A DNA stretch of 64,000 nucleotides. It comes from Streptomyces sp. S4.7 (GTDB lineage Bacteria; Actinomycetota; Actinomycetes; Streptomycetales; Streptomycetaceae). Of this stretch, positions 24,314 to 33,061 are shown piece after piece. The notes under the pieces are model-generated. The model saw nothing but the letters and a program-made list of their open reading frames with translations. It made no database searches and was not told the DNA's origin. Numbering within the stretch: position 1 is the first letter of the stretch; every line of letters starts with the position of its first letter. The stretch is from assembly GCF_010384365.1 (NCBI RefSeq), contig NZ_CP048397.1:7011683-7075682 (forward strand). Direction: 5' to 3'. A program made the position numbers and the translations under genes.

Positions 24314-25269
24314 CCGAAGCGCCCGGCGCGGCACCGGGCCCCGAACCGGGCTCCGGCGCCGTCCTGGTGATGGGCGAGGCGCTGATCGACCTGGTGCCGA
24401 CGGCCGGCGACGCGGAGGAGCACCGGGCCCAGCCCGGCGGCGCCCCCGCGAACGTGGCCACCGGACTGGCCCGGCTCTCCACGCCGAGCTGGTTCGCCGG
24501 TGCCCTCGGAAACGACGGGTTCGCCCGGTCGATCGAGCGGCGGCTGGTCTCGGCGGGAGTCGAGCTCGGCCTCTGCGCCCGACCGGACCTCCCCACGGCG
24601 CTGGCCGTCGCGGACCCCGGCCCCGAGGGCACCGGCTACCACTTCCACCTCCAGCACACGGCGACCTTCCAGCTGCCCGACCGTACGGACGTGGAGCGCT
24701 TCGCCGCCGTGTACGTGGGCGGTCTCGCCGCCGTCGTCGAACCCGCGGCCTCGGCCGTGGTGACGACGGCGCGCGCCGCGGCGGCTGGCGGATCGCTGCT
24801 GGTGGTGGATCCGAACGTGCGCGAGGACCGCACGCTCGACGCGGAGGGCGGGGCGGCGAAGCTGCGCGAACTCTGCGAGCTGGCCCAGGTCGTCAAGGCC
24901 AGCGACGAGGACCTGGCGCGCCTGTGGCCGGAATCGGCGCCGGAGGAGACCTGCCGCAGGCTCGCCGGCGGCGGCCGACTGGTCGTCCTGACCAGGGGTT
25001 CGCGGGGCAGTACGGCCTACACCGGCTCCGCCGAACCGGTGTCCGTGCCCGCCGTGCCGGTCGAGGTGGTCAACACCATCGGCGCGGGTGACGCCTTCAT
25101 GGCGGCGATGATCACCTGGATGGTCTCGGGCGGCGTCCACCCGGCCGCGGGCGCAGGTGAGTTCACCCGCGCACAGGCCCTGGAGATGCTGGGCTTCGCC
25201 TCGCGGGTGGCGGCCTCCGTGGTCGCCCAGGCGGGCACGGAGCCGTCGCTCCCGGAGGCGCGCGTCTGA
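24310..25269 (+). CDS. PfkB-family sugar kinase (fructokinase-like)
   Basis: A 319-residue kinase with both PfkB signatures: GGAPANVATGLARLS near residue 43 and VNTIGAGDAFMAAM near 257, with the catalytic Asp in GAGD. It probably phosphorylates the ketose (fructose or xylulose) formed by the dehydrogenase just upstream. GTG 24310 overlaps the dehydrogenase stop. It ends the operon, and a perfect 19-bp hairpin follows 25 bp later. Confidence 0.9.
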   Translation: MTEAPGAAPGPEPGSGAVLVMGEALIDLVPTAGDAEEHRAQPGGAPANVATGLARLSTPSWFAGALGNDGFARSIERRLVSAGVELGLCARPDLPTALAVADPGPEGTGYHFHLQHTATFQLPDRTDVERFAAVYVGGLAAVVEPAASAVVTTARAAAAGGSLLVVDPNVREDRTLDAEGGAAKLRELCELAQVVKASDEDLARLWPESAPEETCRRLAGGGRLVVLTRGSRGSTAYTGSAEPVSVPAVPVEVVNTIGAGDAFMAAMITWMVSGGVHPAAGAGEFTRAQALEMLGFASRVAASVVAQAGTEPSLPEARV

Positions 25270-25293
25270 CGATCCCTCGGTTCCGGTCCTCAA

Positions 25294-25337
25294 CTCCCGT
25301 CCCCGGCAGCGGCGTCGACCGCTGCCGGGGACGGGAG
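25294..25337. terminator. Perfect 19-bp convergent terminator
   Basis: The arm at 25294-25312 pairs exactly with 25319-25337 around the loop CGTCGA. It separates the polyol operon from the convergent GH1 operon. Confidence 0.85.
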
Positions 25338-25490
25338 CGTGGCGAGGACATCGACTGGTGCGTGTCCGTGAAATCCCCCTGGCCTGCGGCGGAGTCGGCC
25401 GAGTACGGCCGGTCCGTCCACCACACCGGTCCTCCGGCCTTGCGATGCACCGCACCAGCCGCCGGGGGCCCGCCCCGCGGCCGGACGGCG

Positions 25491-26855
25491 CTACTTCCCG
25501 GACACGCTCCAGCGCTTGCGCGCCGCCGACTCGCGGATGATCTCGGCGTACCGGTATCCGCTGGACTTGATCGTCCGCCGCTGCGACGCGTAGTCGACGT
25601 GGACGAGGCCGAACCGCTTGTCGTAGCCGTACGCCCACTCGAAGTTGTCCAGCAGCGACCACGCGAAGTACCCGGCCAGCGGCACCCCCTTGCGTACGGC
25701 ACGCGCGCAGGCCGCCAGATGCTCCTCCAGATAGCGGGTGCGCTCCGGGTCGTCGACCGTGCCGTCGTCCCGCAGGACGTCCGGGTAGGCCGAGCCGTTC
25801 TCGGTGACGTACACGCGCTGTGCGCCGTACTCCTCGGTCAGCCGCACCAGCAGCTCCTCCAGGCCGTCCGCGTGCACCTCCCAGTCCATCGCCGTGTGGC
25901 GCACGCCCGGCAGATAGACCTGCTTGGCGTACGGCGCGGGCCCGGCCGGGTCGTCGGCGACGACCTGGCGGAAGTAGTAGTTCAGCCCCAGCCAGTCCAG
26001 CGGCGCGGCGATGGTCTCCAGATCGCCGGGGCGCTCGGGCAGCTCCACCCCGTAAAGGTCGAGCATGTCCTGCGGGTAGCCGCGCCCGTGGACCGGGTCC
26101 AGCCACCAGCGGTTGATGTGACCGTCGGCCCGCACGGCCGCCGCCCGGTCCGCCTCGCGGTCGGTGGCCGCCTCGATCGGACTGAGGTTGTTCACGATGC
26201 CGACACGGGCGTCGGAGGACGCCGCGCGGATGGCCTGGACGGCGAGACCGTGACCGAGGTGCAGATGGTACGAGGCGTGCACCGCGGCCTTGATGTCGGT
26301 GAGACCCGGCGCCATCCTGCCCTCCAGATGGCCGATCCACGCGGAGCACAGCGGCTCGTTGAGGGTCGCCCAGTCCTTGACCCGGTCGCCCAGACGCTCG
26401 GCGACGACGGAGGCGTAGGCGGCGAAGTGCTCGGCCGTCTCGCGGGCCGGCCAGCCGCCGCGGTCCTGGAGCGTCTGCGGGAGGTCCCAGTGGTAGAGCG
26501 TGGCGAAGGGGGTGATGCCCGCCTCCAGCAGGCTGTCCACCAGCCTGTCGTAGAAGGCGATCCCGGCCTCGTTCACCGGCCCGTCCCCGCCGGGAACGAC
26601 ACGCGGCCAGGCGAGCGAGAAGCGGTACGAGCCGACCCCGAGCCGCTTCATGAGGCCGATGTCCTCGGGCACCCGGTGGTAGTGGTCACAGGCGATGTCC
26701 CCGGTGTCGCCGTTGTCGACCTTGCCCGGGGTGTGGGAGAAGGTGTCCCAGATCGAGGGCGAGCGGCCGTCCTCGGCGACGGCGCCCTCGATCTGATAGG
26801 CGGCTGTGGCGACGCCCCAGAGGAAATCGTGGGGGAGGGCGTTGAGGTCGTTCAC
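25491..26855 (-). CDS. GH1 beta-glucosidase (cytosolic)
   Basis: A 454-residue family-1 glycosidase without signal peptide. The N-terminal signature FLWGVATAAYQIEGA is intact. Glu167 in TLNEP is the acid/base and Glu352 in YVTENG the nucleophile; the aglycone-side SLLDNFEWAYGYDKRFG is also kept. It hydrolyses an imported beta-glucoside such as cellobiose. GTG 26855 has AAAGG 6 nt upstream. It is the last gene of an operon with two permeases and a binding protein, which supply its substrate. Confidence 0.94.
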   Translation of the reverse strand: MNDLNALPHDFLWGVATAAYQIEGAVAEDGRSPSIWDTFSHTPGKVDNGDTGDIACDHYHRVPEDIGLMKRLGVGSYRFSLAWPRVVPGGDGPVNEAGIAFYDRLVDSLLEAGITPFATLYHWDLPQTLQDRGGWPARETAEHFAAYASVVAERLGDRVKDWATLNEPLCSAWIGHLEGRMAPGLTDIKAAVHASYHLHLGHGLAVQAIRAASSDARVGIVNNLSPIEAATDREADRAAAVRADGHINRWWLDPVHGRGYPQDMLDLYGVELPERPGDLETIAAPLDWLGLNYYFRQVVADDPAGPAPYAKQVYLPGVRHTAMDWEVHADGLEELLVRLTEEYGAQRVYVTENGSAYPDVLRDDGTVDDPERTRYLEEHLAACARAVRKGVPLAGYFAWSLLDNFEWAYGYDKRFGLVHVDYASQRRTIKSSGYRYAEIIRESAARKRWSVSGK

Positions 26856-26917
26856 TGACTGCCTTTCCGCGGAGGTCACTTGAGGTATTGACTGACGACG
26901 GATCACCTGACGTACGG

Positions 26918-27796
26918 TCACTTCACCGCTCCCGCCGTCAGACCGGCGACGAGATAGCGCTGGAGGAGCAGGAAACCGGCGACGACGGGCACGCTGACGA
27001 CCAGCGACGCCGCCATGATCTGGTTCCAGTACACGTCGTTTTGGGTGGCGTAGCCCTGGAGACCGACGGCGAGCGTGCGGGTCTCGTCGTTCGTCATCAC
27101 CGACGCGAAGAGCACTTCTCCCCAGGCCGTCATGAACGCGTAGACCGACACGGCCACGATGCCGGGGATCGCGGCCGGTACGACCACCCGGAACAGCGCG
27201 CCGAACGGACCGCAGCCGTCCACCATCGCCGCCTCGTCCAGATCTCTCGGGATGGAGTCGAAGTACCCGATCAGCATCCAGATGGAGAAGGGCAGCGAGA
27301 ACGTCAGATAGGTGAGGATGAGCCCGCCCCTGGACCCGTACAGGGCGACGCCCGTGCTGTTGCCGATTTTGACGAAGATCAGGAACAGCGGGAGCAGGAA
27401 GAGGATCCCCGGGAACATCTGTGTGGAGAGCACCGTGACGGTGAAGACGCGCTTGCCCCTGAACCGGTAGCGGCTCACGGCGTACGCGGAGAACACCGCG
27501 ATCGTCACCGACAGCACCGTCGCCGCGCCCGCCACGATCAGCGAGTTCACGAAGTAGTGCGCGAGCGGGACGGTGTCCCAGATGTCGAAGTACGGCCGGA
27601 TGGTGATCTCGGACGGTATCCACTGGAACTTGCCCGTCACGTCCTCCAGCGGCTTCAGCGAACTGCTGACCATCACATAGACGGGCAGCAGCGCGAAGGC
27701 GGTGAGGAACGCCAGGATGATCCGGCGGGTCCAGAGGAAGGACGCCGGAGGAGCGAGGGGAGATCTGGCCTTGCCGGCCAGGGCCTTAGACGGCAC
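26918..27796 (-). CDS. ABC sugar permease (MalG-type) of the GH1 operon
   Basis: A 292-residue permease with six membrane segments and the EAA loop LDEAAMVDGCGPFGALFRVVV (about 187-207 on the cytosolic side), ending GLTAGAVK. The GTG start lies inside the end of the preceding permease (11-nt overlap). Its partner is the gene at 27786-28796; the ATPase is not encoded here. Confidence 0.93.
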   Translation of the reverse strand: MPSKALAGKARSPLAPPASFLWTRRIILAFLTAFALLPVYVMVSSSLKPLEDVTGKFQWIPSEITIRPYFDIWDTVPLAHYFVNSLIVAGAATVLSVTIAVFSAYAVSRYRFRGKRVFTVTVLSTQMFPGILFLLPLFLIFVKIGNSTGVALYGSRGGLILTYLTFSLPFSIWMLIGYFDSIPRDLDEAAMVDGCGPFGALFRVVVPAAIPGIVAVSVYAFMTAWGEVLFASVMTNDETRTLAVGLQGYATQNDVYWNQIMAASLVVSVPVVAGFLLLQRYLVAGLTAGAVK

Positions 27797-28796
27797 CGGA
27801 GCCCTTCCTTCCGCGCGAGGTGGCCACCAGGTAGACCGCCGTCACCAGCAGCAGGAAGAGCAGCAGCAGGACGGACATCGCGGAGCCCGTACCGAAGTTC
27901 CAGGTGACGAACGACGACTGGTAGATATGGATCGAGATCAGGTTGGCCGCCTCGGGCGCCGAGTCGCCGAACAGTACGTACGGCGTGTTGAAGTCGTTGA
28001 ACGTCCACAGGAACAGCACCAGCACCAGCACCTGGTTGACCGGCCGCAGCGACGGCAGGGTGATCTTGCGGATCTGCTGCCAGACGCCCGCGCCGTCGAT
28101 GGACGCCGCCTCGTACAGCTCGCGCGGGATGTTCTGGAGCCCGGCCATCAGCATGAGGAAGGCGAACGGCCAGGACTTCCAGACCGCGACGACGACGAGC
28201 GCGATGAAGCTGTTGTCACCGATCAGCCAGAAGGACGGCTCGTCGGTGAGGCCGAGCTGGTCGTGCAGGACGTGGTTGATGATGCCGTTGTCGCGCTGGA
28301 ACATGAACGCCCAGGTGATGACGGCGGCGTACACGGGCAGCGCGTACGGCGTGAGGAAGACGGCCCGCAGCAGCCCCCGGCCGCGGAAGTTCTCCTGGAG
28401 CATGATCGCCGCGGCCATGCCGAACAGCCAGGACAGGCCGACCGTGATGACCGTGAAGAGGCAGGTGACGTAGAAGGAGTGGAGCAGCGCCTCGCCGAGC
28501 GGGGCGTCGAAGTCGACGACGATCTTGTAGTTGTCGAACGCCCGCCACGGCGCCTTGTCCCAGTTGTTGATGTAGAACTGCGTCAGTTCGCGGAAGCTCA
28601 TGACGATCCCGATCACCATCGGGACGATGTGCACGAGCAGTTCGAGCAGGACGGCGGGGAGCAGCAGCAGGTAGGGCAGCCCGCCGTGGCGGATCCGGTC
28701 GGGGATACGCGGCAGACGCCGCCGCCGCGCACCCCCGTCGCCCCGGTCCGCGCCGCTGCCCGTCTTGCGTACGGGGGGAGTCACGGTGGACGTCAT
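27786..28796 (-). CDS. ABC sugar permease (MalF-type) of the GH1 operon
   Basis: A 336-residue permease with a basic, Arg-rich cytosolic N terminus (about residues 1-40) and six membrane segments. The EAA loop reads LYEAASIDGAGVWQQIRKIT (about 222-241). It starts 10 bp after the binding-protein stop and overlaps the second permease, so the import genes are co-transcribed. Confidence 0.93.
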   Translation of the reverse strand: MTSTVTPPVRKTGSGADRGDGGARRRRLPRIPDRIRHGGLPYLLLLPAVLLELLVHIVPMVIGIVMSFRELTQFYINNWDKAPWRAFDNYKIVVDFDAPLGEALLHSFYVTCLFTVITVGLSWLFGMAAAIMLQENFRGRGLLRAVFLTPYALPVYAAVITWAFMFQRDNGIINHVLHDQLGLTDEPSFWLIGDNSFIALVVVAVWKSWPFAFLMLMAGLQNIPRELYEAASIDGAGVWQQIRKITLPSLRPVNQVLVLVLFLWTFNDFNTPYVLFGDSAPEAANLISIHIYQSSFVTWNFGTGSAMSVLLLLFLLLVTAVYLVATSRGRKGSGAV

Positions 28797-28806
28797 GGGC
28801 GGTGCC

Positions 28807-30123
28807 TCACTGCTGCATCTGCTGCTGGGCCTTGTCCAGCCGCTTCTTGACGGACTCGGTCGTCACCGGGGTCCCTGAGGCGGCGTCCGCCCACAGGTCC
28901 TTGACCGCGGTCCCGACGGCGGTCTCGAACTGCGACTCCTCGGGCACCTGGGGCAGCGGCGCCGCGCTGCCCGCGAGGGTGTCGCGCAGGACCTTCAGGT
29001 CGGGCGCGGCGAACGCCGGGTCGGCCTGGGCCGCGGCGACGGGCGGGATCGACCCGTAGGTCTTGTTGAGGAGCTTCTGTTCGGCGTCGCTCGTCATGAA
29101 CTTGACGAACTTCTTGGCGCCGTCGACGTTCTTGGTGTTCTTGAAGACGGCGATGTTGATGCCGGCGACCATCGAGTTGACCTGCTTGTCGGCGCCGGGC
29201 GCGCCGGACGGTACGGGCACGGGCGCGGCGCCCCAGTCCTCGGGCTCCATGCCCTGCGAGGCGAACGTCGAGGCCGCGGCCTGCCACAGCACCATCGCCG
29301 TCTTGCCCTTGGCGAAGTCGGTCAGCGACTGGTTCTGGGCGTACTCCGCGTTGCCCGGGGCGATGATCTTGTCCTTGGCCATGAAGTCGACGTACTGCTT
29401 CACCGCCGCCACATTGCCGTCGGTGGTGAAGGTCGGCTCGCCCGACGCGTCGAAGAAGTCGGCGCCGTGCTGCTGGCTGAGCGCGAAGACCTGGTGGATG
29501 TTGTTCGACAGGTTGCCGCCCTCGGCACCCAGCGCCCACTTGCCGTCCTTGGACAGCTTCTTGCCGTCGGCGACCAGCTCGTCCCAGGTGGCGGGCGGCC
29601 CGTCGATACCGGCGTCCGCGAACATCTGCTTGTTGTAGTAGAGCGCGTAGGCGAGCGAGTACAGCGGTACGGCCGCCGGGGGCCGGCCCTCGGCGCCGGC
29701 CGAGGCGACCGCCGAGTCGACGAAGCGGTCCCGGCCGCCTATCGCCTCGAAGTTCTTGTCGTCCCACGGCAGCAGCGCGCCGGTCGCCTGGAGCGAGGCC
29801 GACCAGGTGTTGCCGATGTTCAGTACGTCGGGGCCCTGCCCGGACGTGGTGGCGGCCAGGATCCGGGTGAGCAGATCGGACCAGGGCACCACCTCTAGCT
29901 TCACCTTGATCCCCGTCTCCTTCTCGAACTTCTTCAGCTCGGGAGTGAGGATCTTCTTGTCGGCCTCGATGTTGGGGCCCTGGTTGGACGCCCAGTAGGT
30001 GAGGGTCTTCGGCGAGTCGTTGCTGCCGCCCTCGCCGGTGGACGTTCCGCCGCCGCATCCGGTGACGGTGGCGGCGAGGGCGGTGGTGAGGGTGATGACT
30101 GCTGCGGCTCTGATTCGGCGCAT
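28807..30123 (-). CDS. ABC sugar-binding lipoprotein of the GH1 operon
   Basis: A 438-residue family-1 solute-binding protein. The signal ends in ATVTGC, giving a lipid-anchored Cys23. The mature protein begins TLTYWASNQGPNIEADKK and has the usual two-lobe composition. It captures the glycoside that the cytosolic GH1 enzyme cleaves; cellobiose or another beta-glucoside is likely, but specificity cannot be read. First gene of the operon, divergent from the ROK regulator, with two candidate operators in the gap. Confidence 0.92.
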   Translation of the reverse strand: MRRIRAAAVITLTTALAATVTGCGGGTSTGEGGSNDSPKTLTYWASNQGPNIEADKKILTPELKKFEKETGIKVKLEVVPWSDLLTRILAATTSGQGPDVLNIGNTWSASLQATGALLPWDDKNFEAIGGRDRFVDSAVASAGAEGRPPAAVPLYSLAYALYYNKQMFADAGIDGPPATWDELVADGKKLSKDGKWALGAEGGNLSNNIHQVFALSQQHGADFFDASGEPTFTTDGNVAAVKQYVDFMAKDKIIAPGNAEYAQNQSLTDFAKGKTAMVLWQAAASTFASQGMEPEDWGAAPVPVPSGAPGADKQVNSMVAGINIAVFKNTKNVDGAKKFVKFMTSDAEQKLLNKTYGSIPPVAAAQADPAFAAPDLKVLRDTLAGSAAPLPQVPEESQFETAVGTAVKDLWADAASGTPVTTESVKKRLDKAQQQMQQ

Positions 30124-30150
30124 GGGACTGCCCCTTTCCGGGGTGGCTGC

Positions 30151-30200
30151 GTTCGAGAGTCGAACGCTGCCTCACGGCTTAATTTATGTCGTGATTTAAG
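30151..30200. promoter_or_regulatory. Candidate operators between the GH1 operon and its ROK regulator
   Basis: Two symmetric elements lie in the 140-bp gap. GTTCGA-GAG-TCGAAC (30151-30165) is a perfect 6-bp inverted repeat 28 bp before the binding-protein start. A longer, imperfect AT-rich repeat at 30178-30200 runs from CTTAATTTA to TGATTTAAG. ROK/XylR-type regulators often bind TTAATTTA-like inverted repeats, so the second element is the better candidate for this regulator. Confidence 0.5.
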
Positions 30201-30263
30201 AGGTGAGAGAAGGTCGCGTCAAGGTCTGGGACCGGGGTATGTTGCCTGCTGGGAAGGAGCACC

Positions 30264-31568
30264 ATGGCCGAGCGGGACAGAAGAACAGTGCGTGACCTGC
30301 GCAGGGGCAACCGGGCGAGGGTGTTGCAACGGTTGTATTTCGACGGGCCCCTGAGCCGTCAGGAGCTCGGCCCCGCCACCGGACTGAGTTCAGGTTCCAT
30401 CAGCAACGTCGTCACCGAACTCGCCGCCGAACGCCTCCTGGAGGAGGCGGGCGTGGTCGACTCCGACGGCGGCAGGCCGCGCACGCTGCTGCGCGTTGCT
30501 CCCGGCGGCGCGCTCCTCATCGGCATCGACATCGGGGAGACCCGCGTCCGTGTCGAACTCTTCGATCTGTCCCTGACCGAACTCGCCCGCACCGAGAGGC
30601 TGTTGGCCCAGCACGGCCACGACGTCGAACGCATCGTCGCGCACGTGCGCACCGGCGTCGCCCATGTCCTGCGCGACGCCGGTGCCGACCCGCGCGAACT
30701 CCTCGGCATCGGCATCGGTGTCCCCGGCATCATCGAACGCGACGGCCCCGAGGGCGCGGTCGTCCACGGCCAGACCATGGGCTGGAGCGCGGTGCCCTTC
30801 GAGAAACTGCTGCGTGCCGCCGTCGACATACCCGCCGAGGTCCCGCTCTTCATCGACAACGGCGCCAAGACGCTGGGCCAGGCGGAGATGTGGTTCGGCG
30901 GCGGGCGGGGGACCGGCACCGCCGCGATCGCGCTCATCGGCTCCGGCGTCGGCGCCAGCGTGATTCACGGTGGCGAAGGCGGCACGCTCGACGAGAACCA
31001 GCGCAGCAGCGCGCTCGAATGGGGCCACACCACCGTGCAGATGCGGGGCCGGCGCTGCCGCTGCGGCTCCATCGGCTGCCTGGAGGCGTACGCGGGCGCG
31101 GAGGCGATGCGCGAGCGCTGGCAGGAGGCGGGGGGCCCGCTGCCGGCCGACGCGGACGACGAGACGGCGCTGGCGGCCCTGCTGGGCGCGGCCTTTCCGC
31201 CGCCGGGCGGGGCGGCGCCGGACCCGGTCGCGGTGGCGCTGCTCGACGAGACCGCCGAGTGCCTCGGGGCCGCGGTGGCCGACCTGATCAATCTGTTCCT
31301 GCCGGAACGGGTGCTCCTCGGCGGGTGGGCGGGCCTTCTGATCGGCCCGCACCTGCTGCCGGACATCCGCCGCTACGCCCGTGAGTACGCACTGCGGCAC
31401 ACCGCGGCGCGGGCGACGGTCGAGATGGGACGGCTCGGCCCCGACGCGGTGACGGTAGGCGCGGCGACGCTGCCCCTGACGGACTTCCTCGCCCGCGGCG
31501 GCACGCGCCCCCTGCCGCCGGCCCCGGACACGGGCCCCCCACCACGATGGGCCCGGGCCCCGACGTAG
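30264..31568 (+). CDS. ROK-family transcriptional regulator
   Basis: A 434-residue regulator. The winged helix (about residues 10-65, LSRQELGPATGLSSGSISNVV) binds DNA. The ROK domain (about 80-405) has the phosphate-binding GIDIGETRVRVEL, the IGVPGII segment, ALEWGHTTV and the zinc motif CRCGSIGCLEA. It is probably a repressor released by a sugar imported by the divergent GH1 operon. The ATG has AAGGAG 6 nt upstream. Lack of a clear catalytic Asp environment favours a regulator over a kinase. Confidence 0.9.
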   Translation: MAERDRRTVRDLRRGNRARVLQRLYFDGPLSRQELGPATGLSSGSISNVVTELAAERLLEEAGVVDSDGGRPRTLLRVAPGGALLIGIDIGETRVRVELFDLSLTELARTERLLAQHGHDVERIVAHVRTGVAHVLRDAGADPRELLGIGIGVPGIIERDGPEGAVVHGQTMGWSAVPFEKLLRAAVDIPAEVPLFIDNGAKTLGQAEMWFGGGRGTGTAAIALIGSGVGASVIHGGEGGTLDENQRSSALEWGHTTVQMRGRRCRCGSIGCLEAYAGAEAMRERWQEAGGPLPADADDETALAALLGAAFPPPGGAAPDPVAVALLDETAECLGAAVADLINLFLPERVLLGGWAGLLIGPHLLPDIRRYAREYALRHTAARATVEMGRLGPDAVTVGAATLPLTDFLARGGTRPLPPAPDTGPPPRWARAPT

Positions 31569-31591
31569 GCGGGTCCCCGGGCCGGGGTCTT

Positions 31592-31913
31592 GTCCTCCAT
31601 CGCCGGACGGGCTGGAGCGGGCCGAACTTGCGGGCAGACCCCAGCCCGTCCGGCGATGGAGGACGAACCTCGGGCCGTAGGGACCGCTCCCCTGCGCACG
31701 GGAGCCGCAACTCGCTCGGGCCCGCCTTTCGGCGCGCCCGCACAACCCAGCCCGTCCGGCGATGGAGGACAGAGCCGGGCCTGCCGGGCCCGTCCTTGCG
31801 TGCACGTGTGTGCCGACTCGCCTGGGGGCGGTGTTCAGCCCGTCCGGCGTTTGAGGACGAAGGCCCGGGCCCCGGGCCGGGGGCATCAACCAGCCCGTCC
31901 GGCGATTGAGGAC
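31592..31913. repeat. Cluster of five AGCCCGTCCGGCG...GAGGAC repeats in a 358-bp gap
   Basis: The gap between the convergent ROK and LacI genes (31569-31926) has no gene but five copies of one 22-bp element: 31592-31613 (minus orientation), then 31643-31664, 31749-31770, 31837-31858 and 31892-31913 (plus orientation). All share AGCCCGTCCGGCG and end GAGGAC; only the 3-nt middle varies (ATG, ATG, ATG, TTT, ATT). The first two face each other and can form a hairpin. I recognise this as a common Streptomyces intergenic element; its role is not settled. Confidence 0.88.
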
Positions 31914-31926
31914 AGGACCCGGCCGG

Positions 31927-33045
31927 TCAGGCCGAGGCGCGCAGGACCAGCGTGGGCTCGAAGATCACCGACGTCACCGGACGTTCCGGCCGCGCCAGGC
32001 GGTCCAGCAGCAGCCGTGCCATCTCCGCCGCCATGTCCTCCACCGGCTGCCGCACCGTCGTCAGCGGCGGCCGGCAGGACGCCGCCGCGCGGCTGTCGTC
32101 GAAGCCGATCACCGCGACATCCTCCGGCACCCGCCGCCCGAGCTCGCGCAGCACCCGGCACGCGCCCACGGCCATCAGGTCGTTGGCCGCGAACACCCCG
32201 TCCAGGTCCGGGTGTTCCGCGAGCAGCCGCTCCATCGCCGACTCGCCGCTCTCCTCGGTGAACTGGCCCTCCGCCACGGGGACGTACGGATGCCCCTGCC
32301 GGGCCATCGTCTCCCGGAAGCCCGCCAGCCGGTCCTGCCCCGCCGGTACGTCCAGCGGTCCCGCGATCGTGACGATCCGCCGGCAGCCACGGGCGAGCAG
32401 ATGCTCGGCGGCCAGCCGGGCGCCGTCCTGGTGGGCGAGGTCGACGTAGCTGATCCGTACGGGACGGGCGGGGCGCGCGTACAGGACGGCGGGCAGACCG
32501 GCGTCGGTGATGAGCGCGGGCAGCGGGTCCTCGGCGTGTGTGGAGACGACCAGCGCGCCGTCGGCGCTGCCCTGACGCAGGTAGGACACCGCCTCGTCCC
32601 GCGCCCGTGAGGTCTCGGCGAACATCAGCACGGGGTGAATCCCGCGCGGGCGAAGGAAGGTGACGACGCCCGTCACCACCCGCCCGAAGAACGGGTCGGC
32701 GAAGACGTCCGTCATGAAGGAGCCCATGCCCCCGCCGAATCCGGCGCCCTCGCGACCGCAGTCGTCACCCCCGCCCCCCGCCGTCGCGGCGACCGGCGGC
32801 GGGTCGTCGCCCGCGCCCGACACCACCAGGGCGATCGAGTCGGCCTTGCGGGTGACGAGCGAGCGGGCGGCGCGGTTCGGGGTGTACCCGGTGACGGACA
32901 CCGCGTCCCGTACGGCCGCCTGGATCACCGGATCGACGTTGCGTACGCCGTTGATGACGCGTGAGACGGTGGCGCGCGAGACCCCGGCCGCCTTGGCGAC
33001 ATCCTCCAGCGTGGGCGCGCCGACCGCTCGTGAATCCTCCGTCAT
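31927..33045 (-). CDS. LacI-family regulator, likely binder of GGAGAGCGCTCTCC
   Basis: A 372-residue LacI protein. The helix-turn-helix (residues 12-35, TLEDVAKAAGVSRATVSRVING) and hinge (NRAARSLVTRKAD) are intact. The sugar-binding domain follows and carries an unusual Gly/Asp-rich insertion (PPPVAATAGGGGDDCGREG, about 86-105) that typical family members lack. The ATG at 33045 lies 16 bp after the GH3 stop, without a good ribosome site, so it may be translated mainly by coupling. An exact operator copy overlaps the end of GH3, 22 bp upstream, suggesting autoregulation. The target set is inferred from the four operator copies. Confidence 0.9.
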   Translation of the reverse strand: MTEDSRAVGAPTLEDVAKAAGVSRATVSRVINGVRNVDPVIQAAVRDAVSVTGYTPNRAARSLVTRKADSIALVVSGAGDDPPPVAATAGGGGDDCGREGAGFGGGMGSFMTDVFADPFFGRVVTGVVTFLRPRGIHPVLMFAETSRARDEAVSYLRQGSADGALVVSTHAEDPLPALITDAGLPAVLYARPARPVRISYVDLAHQDGARLAAEHLLARGCRRIVTIAGPLDVPAGQDRLAGFRETMARQGHPYVPVAEGQFTEESGESAMERLLAEHPDLDGVFAANDLMAVGACRVLRELGRRVPEDVAVIGFDDSRAAASCRPPLTTVRQPVEDMAAEMARLLLDRLARPERPVTSVIFEPTLVLRASA

Positions 33046-33061
33046 GAGCGCATTTATAGCA

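Noticed and set aside
31569..31926. CRISPR array in the repeat-rich gap
   Set aside because: The copies are unevenly spaced (about 30-85 bp), one is inverted, spacers are GC-rich intergenic DNA, and there are no cas genes.
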